DNA of 17,355 bases from a bacterium (GTDB lineage: Bacteria > Patescibacteriota > Microgenomatia > Levybacterales > UBA12049). Where the stretch lies: positions 1-17,355 of the forward strand of contig JAJYHW010000044.1 of NCBI GenBank assembly GCA_021784535.1. Direction: 5' to 3'. Below the pieces are notes generated by a model, which was not told the origin of the DNA, did not search any database, and was given only the letters and a program-made list of their open reading frames with translations. Position 1 is the stretch's first letter. Every line of letters starts with the position of its first letter. Shown piece after piece: positions 13,618 to 17,355 of this stretch. Both the position numbers and the translations under genes were made by a program.

Positions 13618-14165
13618 TCATCTGCACCACCAATACCCATGAGTATCTAACCTATTATTCTGTGCCATTTTTGCAACATCTTGCGGGGAAAATACTTTAA
13701 TTATTTTAGCTACCCCTTGATAAACCGGATGATCATCTATGGCGAGATCCAAGGGATTAAGCGCATAAACAGGTTTTTTTCGAGCGATTGCATAACCTAT
13801 TTCACCATTAACGGTAATTCCCGTATAGCCATCGGGGTTAACTATGAAGATAAAATCTGCACGAGGGAAATGAGCAAGAAATTCTCTTTCTACCTGAACA
13901 CTAATTTCTGCAGATGTAGCACCTGTAGCTTTCATTTTGTCTATCAAAGGTTTATCTGACTCTAAAATAGCAAAGTCACCTACATAGCTGATAATTCTTG
14001 ATTTTTTTGGAGCAAGTACTTTTACACCGCTTTTTCAAATACATCTATGGTATCGTTGATAGTTTCTTGTGCCTTCTGAAAGCTTCCTAAGAGGACAGTT
14101 TTAGGTTTATTTTCTCTTTTTCTATGAGCATCCGTGAGAAGACGAGATTCTGCGATAGTAGTCAT
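13618..14165 (-). pseudogene. Nucleoside 2-deoxyribosyltransferase-like gene, split by a one-base frameshift
   Basis: The ATG at 14165 opens a 47-codon frame ending at TAA 14024-14022, with TVLLGSFQKAQETINDTIDVFEKA. The next frame continues without gap as GVKVLAPKKSRIISYVGDFAILE and runs to a TGA at 13618. Joined, they give about 182 residues of the deoxyribosyltransferase-like fold: Rossmann-like opening, PRADFIFIVNPDGYTGITVNGEIGYAIARKKPVYAL with the expected catalytic Glu in NGEIGYA. Members cleave or exchange bases of deoxynucleosides, though many are uncharacterised. Adding one A to the run of five A at about 14031-14035 restores the frame (FEKSGVKV). An internal ATG at 13947 could start a shorter product but would lack the first strand. 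It could be an assembly error; sequence on both sides is well conserved. Confidence 0.75.
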
Positions 14166-14172
14166 AGGCGGT

Positions 14173-14202
14173 ATTATATCCTAATTTTAGTAAAAGAATC
14201 AA
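14173..14202 (-). promoter_or_regulatory. Promoter of the deoxyribosyltransferase-like gene, leaderless type
   Basis: TATAAT (14178-14173) with TTGATT (14202-14197, 4 of 6) at an 18-base spacing; seven bases (ACCGCCT) separate the -10 from the ATG at 14165. It supports 14165 as the real start of the broken gene. Confidence 0.6.
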
Positions 14203-14214
14203 ACTATGAGTTTG
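14200..14214 (-). terminator. Possible weak terminator after dipZ
   Basis: Perfect 6-base stem CAAACT/AGTTTG with a 3-base loop, 23 bases after the dipZ stop, followed on the minus strand by ATTCTTTTA. The stem is AT-rich and the T tract interrupted, so termination would be weak. It overlaps the -35 of the next promoter. Confidence 0.35.
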
Positions 14215-14236
14215 TATAAAAAGAGAGGAGTGTTAT

Positions 14237-15958
14237 TTACCCAAAGGTAAAGGCAAACACCTGGATGCCGGGAGTTTTGAATTCAAGTTTTAAGAGGTGG
14301 TTTTCTGTCTTGCCATGAAAATCAATGAGATTGTAGAGTCGGTCAGTTGTAACAGTGAGTATGCCGTTTTTAACATCTGCTCCTGCGTTGGTAGTATCAA
14401 CCGGTTTGTTGTCCAAAAAAACTTTAACTTCAGAAGTTTTCTCGGACGTACTTGGTTGTAAGACTAGGTAGACTTTATCAGCAGTAAAATTATATGTCAG
14501 CGTTGCGTTTTTGCCTGTCACTGCTTGCTCACCAGTAATCGTCCATTGTCCGCCGAGGCTAAAGGTATTTTGAGGAATAGAACTCGAGAGAGTAAAAGTA
14601 CTAGTGCCGTTTTCTAAAGTTGTACTTGGATAATAGTACTGCATGCGGTTTGAGCCAAGATAGGTTTCAGGGGAAATTTGCCCTTGTGGCGTAGTATTCG
14701 GTATAGTGCCAAGCTTTTGTGTTACTTTATGCCCTGCTTGTTTTAATAAGATTTGGATTGCTGATTCCATTTGAGTATATCCACCTTCACCGAAATGAAT
14801 TCGTCTGATAGTGCCACTTGCATCAATTAAATATTCAGCAGGCCAGTATTGATTATTGTAATTATTCCAGGTGGCATAGTTGTTGTCTTGAGCAACAGGG
14901 TAATGGATATGATATTGTTTGATGGCGTTTTGGACATTGGCTGTTTCATGCTCAAATGCAAATTCAGGAGTGTGAACGCCGATTACTACAAAGCCTTGGT
15001 TATGATATTTATCATACCAACTCGTGATATGAGGGAGCGTCCGGATACAATTGATACAGGTATATGTCCAGAAATCAACAAGAACGACTTTGCCTTTTAA
15101 TTGCTTTATTGAGATTGGATGATTTGTATTGAGCCAATGGCTAATGCCAACAAATTCAGGCGCTGGCACATCGGCGTTGAATAAATTTGCTGTATTGATA
15201 GGCATATTGCTTGATTGTTGTTTTAATGCAGAAAGTTGCTTAGCAACAGTTCTGTTATTTTCGATATGTGTCAGATCAGCTCCATAAGGCGTTGCTGCGA
15301 GATAGCCCTCAATTTGTTGATCAAGGTTGGTCAGGATTAGGAATGCAAAAATAATCATAAGAACACCGAATATCTTTTGGATAGCAGGAGTATTTTTGGT
15401 AAGCCATGGAGCTTTATTAAGCAAATTCCAGCTGCCATACATGACAAGAAGCATTGGGATAGCAGTGCCAAGAGAATATATAAGTGTTATTAAAAAAATA
15501 GTAAAGGTAACCTTGCTGGTTGCCGCAAGCGCGATGACTGAGGCGAGAATTGGCCCGACACAAGGAGTCCATACGACGCCAATGGTCAGTCCAATAAGAA
15601 AACCTCCCCAAAAACCAGACCGGTGAGTGTTTTTTGGAGTAAGAATAGAGAGTTTGATAAAAAGTTTTTCTATGAATTGTTGGAAAGAGGGAACAAGAAG
15701 GCTTGTTCCAAAGAACAGCAATATGATGCCGGCAATAATTCGCAGGATATTTGCAGGAATTCCTGTGGCCCGTACGATTGTTGTAAAAAAAAGAGTAAAT
15801 AAAGTAAAACTCAAAATAAAACCGAGAATAATACCTAAGGGGCGTTTTTTCCCCCCGCTGAGAGATCCTGATAAGACAATCGGAAGAACAGGCAGAATGC
15901 AAGGTGATAGAATCGTTACAATTCCCGCAAGGAAGGCAAAAAAGAAAAGGATTAGCAT
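14237..15958 (-). CDS. dipZ: DipZ-type thiol-disulfide transporter: CcdA channel + TlpA-like thioredoxin + C-terminal domain
   Basis: 573 residues in three parts. Residues 1-215 are a DsbD/CcdA membrane domain with the two redox cysteines in SPCILPVLP (Cys20) and TPCVGP (Cys133). Residues about 262-410 are an outside thioredoxin domain with FWTYTCINCIRT (Cys301, Cys304) and the cis-Pro loop YWPAEYLID (Pro373). Residues about 418-573, from ISPETYLGSNRMQYY, are the beta-rich domain that follows thioredoxin in DipZ proteins. The channel carries reducing power from cytoplasmic thioredoxin to the outside thioredoxin domain, which then reduces disulfides in exported proteins. The cytoplasmic donor could be the thioredoxin at 3542-3862, and the Cys146/Cys211 pair of the lysozyme-like protein is a possible client; both are inference. 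Confidence 0.93.
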   Translation of the reverse strand: MLILFFFAFLAGIVTILSPCILPVLPIVLSGSLSGGKKRPLGIILGFILSFTLFTLFFTTIVRATGIPANILRIIAGIILLFFGTSLLVPSFQQFIEKLFIKLSILTPKNTHRSGFWGGFLIGLTIGVVWTPCVGPILASVIALAATSKVTFTIFLITLIYSLGTAIPMLLVMYGSWNLLNKAPWLTKNTPAIQKIFGVLMIIFAFLILTNLDQQIEGYLAATPYGADLTHIENNRTVAKQLSALKQQSSNMPINTANLFNADVPAPEFVGISHWLNTNHPISIKQLKGKVVLVDFWTYTCINCIRTLPHITSWYDKYHNQGFVVIGVHTPEFAFEHETANVQNAIKQYHIHYPVAQDNNYATWNNYNNQYWPAEYLIDASGTIRRIHFGEGGYTQMESAIQILLKQAGHKVTQKLGTIPNTTPQGQISPETYLGSNRMQYYYPSTTLENGTSTFTLSSSIPQNTFSLGGQWTITGEQAVTGKNATLTYNFTADKVYLVLQPSTSEKTSEVKVFLDNKPVDTTNAGADVKNGILTVTTDRLYNLIDFHGKTENHLLKLEFKTPGIQVFAFTFG

Positions 15959-15964
15959 ATCTTA

Positions 15965-15993
15965 ATGCTACTACTCTTTTTATCATTTGCCAA
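15965..15993 (-). promoter_or_regulatory. Promoter of dipZ, leaderless type
   Basis: TTGGCA (15993-15988, 5 of 6) and TAGCAT (15970-15965) separated by exactly 17 bases, then six bases (TAAGAT) to the ATG at 15958. The -10 is identical to that of the lysozyme-like gene. Confidence 0.65.
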
Positions 15994-16061
15994 ATATTGT
16001 TCCAAATTCAATCTACTTCTTGACATGAGGCAGGGAAATATGAGAAAGTTAATACAGAAAC

Positions 16062-16454
16062 ATGGATAACAATACGCAAACACCAGTAACTCCAGTCAGT
16101 GATCAGGCAGTAGTGCCTCCAGTATCGCAAGGGCCGTCACAGCCCGTTGCGCCTTTTCAGAATCCTGTTGTTCCGACCAGTGAATCACCGGTAGTGCCTC
16201 CGGCAGAATCAACACCTCCTCTGCTGGAGCCAGTTGAGCCTGCAATTCCTTCGCCTGCCGTCTCAAATGAGGAAGATCCCGTACAGGCTCCAGCAGAGCC
16301 GTTTTCGACACCTGAGCCTGTCACGCCGCAGTCTGCAGTATCGGAAGCACCAGCACCTTCTCCTTCTGAAGAATCCGTACAGCCAGTATCATCTGAGAAT
16401 TCAACTCCTGCAGTTCCTCAGTCAAATCCAGATTCGACACAGTCTTCTCAATAG
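16062..16454 (+). CDS. Pro/Ser/Glu/Val-rich disordered protein
   Basis: 130 residues of low complexity: almost only Pro, Ser, Glu, Val, Ala, Thr, Gln and Asn, with no aromatic residue apart from two Phe, no hydrophobic segment and no signal peptide. Motifs such as PVVP and VVPP recur and the DNA repeats GTAGTGCCTCC twice. Coding is supported by the uninterrupted frame and by a GC-rich, codon-phased composition unlike the surrounding AT-rich spacers. It is probably intrinsically disordered; no function can be assigned. A -10-like TAATAC (16050-16055) lies six bases before the ATG, and a perfect TTGACA (16020-16025) lies 24 bases further up, too far to pair with it. It converges on the FtsB-like gene. 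Confidence 0.65.
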   Translation: MDNNTQTPVTPVSDQAVVPPVSQGPSQPVAPFQNPVVPTSESPVVPPAESTPPLLEPVEPAIPSPAVSNEEDPVQAPAEPFSTPEPVTPQSAVSEAPAPSPSEESVQPVSSENSTPAVPQSNPDSTQSSQ

Positions 16455-16476
16455 GTATAAAATAAATTCCCAATTG

Positions 16477-16833
16477 TTATGAGCCAAAGAAGATATTCCA
16501 CCATTGTTGCCAATTGGGTTTGGAATTGGATGTTTCAGGTGTAGAAGATGCCGTTGCTGTTACCTGATTTTCAGGAAGAATAATAATTCCTTCCCCGGGC
16601 TTGCCGAGCAACAATTTATTTCGGGCTTCAGTTTCGACAAATTGTGGCTGATTTGCCTGCGCTATTTCTTTTTTAAGTTTTTGATTTTCCTGTTTTGCTG
16701 CCGTAAGAGTTTTTTTCGCTTGGACAAGGAGATCCTGTTTTTGCCAGATAGAATAAATAGAATGGATGAGATTATTGACCATAAAAAGAAGAGCAATAAG
16801 AACGGCAAAAAAAGCTATTTTTTTATAAGGCAT
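16477..16833 (-). CDS. FtsB/DivIC-family septum formation initiator
   Basis: 118 residues from the ATG at 16833. A membrane helix (about 5-27, IAFFAVLIALLFMVNNLIHSIY) is followed by a coiled coil (about 30-65, QAKKTLTAAKQENQKLKKEIAQ) and the family tail FVETEARNKLLLGKPGEGIIIL. Such proteins bridge the cytokinetic complex (FtsB-FtsL-FtsQ) outside the membrane. The C-terminal 30 residues are Ser/Thr/Asn-rich and end in NWQQWWNIFFGS. An upstream in-frame TTG at 16872 is rejected as start because it falls inside the -35 box. Confidence 0.88.
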   Translation of the reverse strand: MPYKKIAFFAVLIALLFMVNNLIHSIYSIWQKQDLLVQAKKTLTAAKQENQKLKKEIAQANQPQFVETEARNKLLLGKPGEGIIILPENQVTATASSTPETSNSKPNWQQWWNIFFGS

Positions 16834-16843
16834 AATGCATTTT

Positions 16844-16872
16844 AATATAATCCCTTTTTGCAAGTATTGCAA
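16844..16872 (-). promoter_or_regulatory. Promoter of the FtsB-like gene
   Basis: TTGCAA (16872-16867) and TATATT (16849-16844, 5 of 6) with a 17-base spacer. Ten bases separate the -10 from the ATG at 16833, predicting a leader of about three bases. No Shine-Dalgarno is visible. Confidence 0.5.
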
Positions 16873-16881
16873 TTATTACGC

Positions 16882-16910
16882 TTGTATTCCAGGTAGATTT
16901 GTGATATTAT
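16882..16910 (+). promoter_or_regulatory. Promoter of the Xer-like recombinase gene
   Basis: TATTAT (16905-16910) preceded by TGA, an extended -10, with TTGTAT (16882-16887) 17 bases upstream. Fifteen bases lie between the -10 and the ATG at 16926, so a leader of eight or nine bases is predicted. No Shine-Dalgarno is visible. Confidence 0.5.
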
Positions 16911-16925
16911 GGGATTTGTCAATTT

Positions 16926-17355
16926 ATGAAAACTATTAAGATTGCTGATGCGCAGAAAGAGTTCGTAGATTTTCTCCGCGGCAAAAAACATTCAAGCGCT
17001 ACAGTTCTCGCATATGGGAAAGATATTGATCAGTTGGCCTTATTTCTTGAAGAACTGGATAAAGAGCATATTCATGATGTCACAAAAGATGATATTCAAG
17101 CGTTTTTGGGGAAGTTATCTGAAAGAGGATATACGCCAAAATCACTTTCGCGGAAATTGAATTCTACCCGCACTTTTTATCGTTTTTTGAAGGTCAACGA
17201 ATATGTGACTGATGATCCATCGCTTTTAGTGTCGCATCCTCAGTATGAATTGGCAGCACCGCGTATGCTTAAACCTACTGAATATAGAGCTCTTCGGGAT
17301 GCGGCGAGAAATGACGCAAGAATGTACGCGATCATTGAGATATTACTGCAGACCG
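16926..17355 (+). CDS. Tyrosine recombinase of the XerC/XerD type, C-terminal part outside window
   Basis: 143 codons to the window edge without a stop. Residues about 8-95 are the core-binding (SAM-like) domain of Xer recombinases: FVDFLRGKKHSSATVLAYGKDIDQLALFL, then DIQAFLGKLSERGYTPKSLSRKLNSTRTFYRFL. The start of the catalytic domain is visible (PRMLKPTEYRALRDAA...IIEILLQT), just before the first catalytic Arg. Xer proteins resolve chromosome dimers at dif sites; a chromosomal xer gene next to a cell-division gene is ordinary, and nothing around it suggests an integrated element. Xer versus phage-type integrase cannot be settled without the rest of the gene. Confidence 0.9.
   Translation, partial: MKTIKIADAQKEFVDFLRGKKHSSATVLAYGKDIDQLALFLEELDKEHIHDVTKDDIQAFLGKLSERGYTPKSLSRKLNSTRTFYRFLKVNEYVTDDPSLLVSHPQYELAAPRMLKPTEYRALRDAARNDARMYAIIEILLQT

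Noticed and set aside
16096..16311. Minus-strand 71-residue open frame inside the Pro-rich gene
   Set aside because: It arises from the codon-phased repeats and GC-rich composition on the plus strand; no promoter, Shine-Dalgarno or family resemblance.
16468..16518. Inverted repeat CCCAATTG / CAATTGGG at the end of the FtsB-like gene as a terminator
   Set aside because: The loop of about 35 bases is long, half of it is coding, and no T run follows on either strand.
16834..16872. TTG at 16872 as start of the FtsB-like protein
   Set aside because: The codon lies within the -35 box and the added residues precede the normal short cytoplasmic start of the family.
16882..17355. Xer-like gene as part of an integrated mobile element
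   Set aside because: No attachment repeats, tRNA end, phage or transposition genes are near; a chromosomal xer gene is the simpler reading.

Overview
The window looks like a stretch of an AT-rich bacterial genome, most plausibly a Patescibacteria (CPR) lineage. This is inferred from small compact genes, tiny or overlapping intergenic spaces, an FtsB-like protein, OmpR/EnvZ-type regulators, a Xer recombinase, a DipZ-type thiol transporter and a secreted lysozyme-like protein ending in a conserved Trp-Pro-Asn-Cys-His tail. TGA is used as an ordinary stop. No rRNA, tRNA, CRISPR array or insertion sequence was seen. The lineage call is a guess from gene content, not from a marker gene.

Layout. 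1-1717 (-): PEP-synthase/rifampicin-phosphotransferase-like enzyme, cut by the window edge. 1864-2688 (-): anchored protein of unknown function. 2818-3533 (+): TauE/SafE-type anion exporter broken by one missing T in a T run. 3542-4987 (-): four-gene redox/sulfur operon (PadR-type regulator, rhodanese, DUF302, thioredoxin) with a palindromic operator in its promoter. 5183-5749 (+): hypoxanthine phosphoribosyltransferase behind a leader with possible attenuator hairpins. 5794-8335 (+): two tandem FMN-binding exported proteins plus a membrane RnfD/NqrB-like domain fused to a ferredoxin-reductase-like flavoenzyme, a candidate electron-export module. 8341-9982 (-): histidine kinase and response regulator. 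9983-10237: structured intergenic DNA. 10238-10876 (-): secreted lysozyme-like protein. 10977-12797 (+): GH15 glucoamylase/trehalase-like enzyme. 12788-13561 (-): alpha/beta hydrolase. 13618-14165 (-): nucleoside-deoxyribosyltransferase-like gene, also broken by a one-base shift. 14237-15958 (-): DipZ (CcdA channel + TlpA-like thioredoxin + C-terminal beta domain). 16062-16454 (+): Pro-rich disordered protein. 16477-16833 (-): FtsB/DivIC-like protein. 16926-end (+): Xer-type tyrosine recombinase, cut by the window edge.

Themes. (1) Nearly every gene that starts a transcription unit has a recognisable -10 box ending only 6-8 bases before its start codon and lacks a Shine-Dalgarno sequence, so these mRNAs look leaderless. 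Several operon-internal genes carry clear Shine-Dalgarno sequences. This rule moves two starts (2697 to 2688, 4993 to 4987). (2) Thiol/sulfur chemistry recurs: rhodanese, DUF302, thioredoxin, TauE-type exporter, a Cys-rich regulator and DipZ. (3) Extracytoplasmic redox is a second theme: the flavin module may deliver electrons from NAD(P)H to covalent-FMN proteins outside the membrane, and DipZ may service disulfides in secreted proteins such as the lysozyme-like one. (4) The two broken genes each lack one base next to a homopolymer, which fits either assembly error or slippage.
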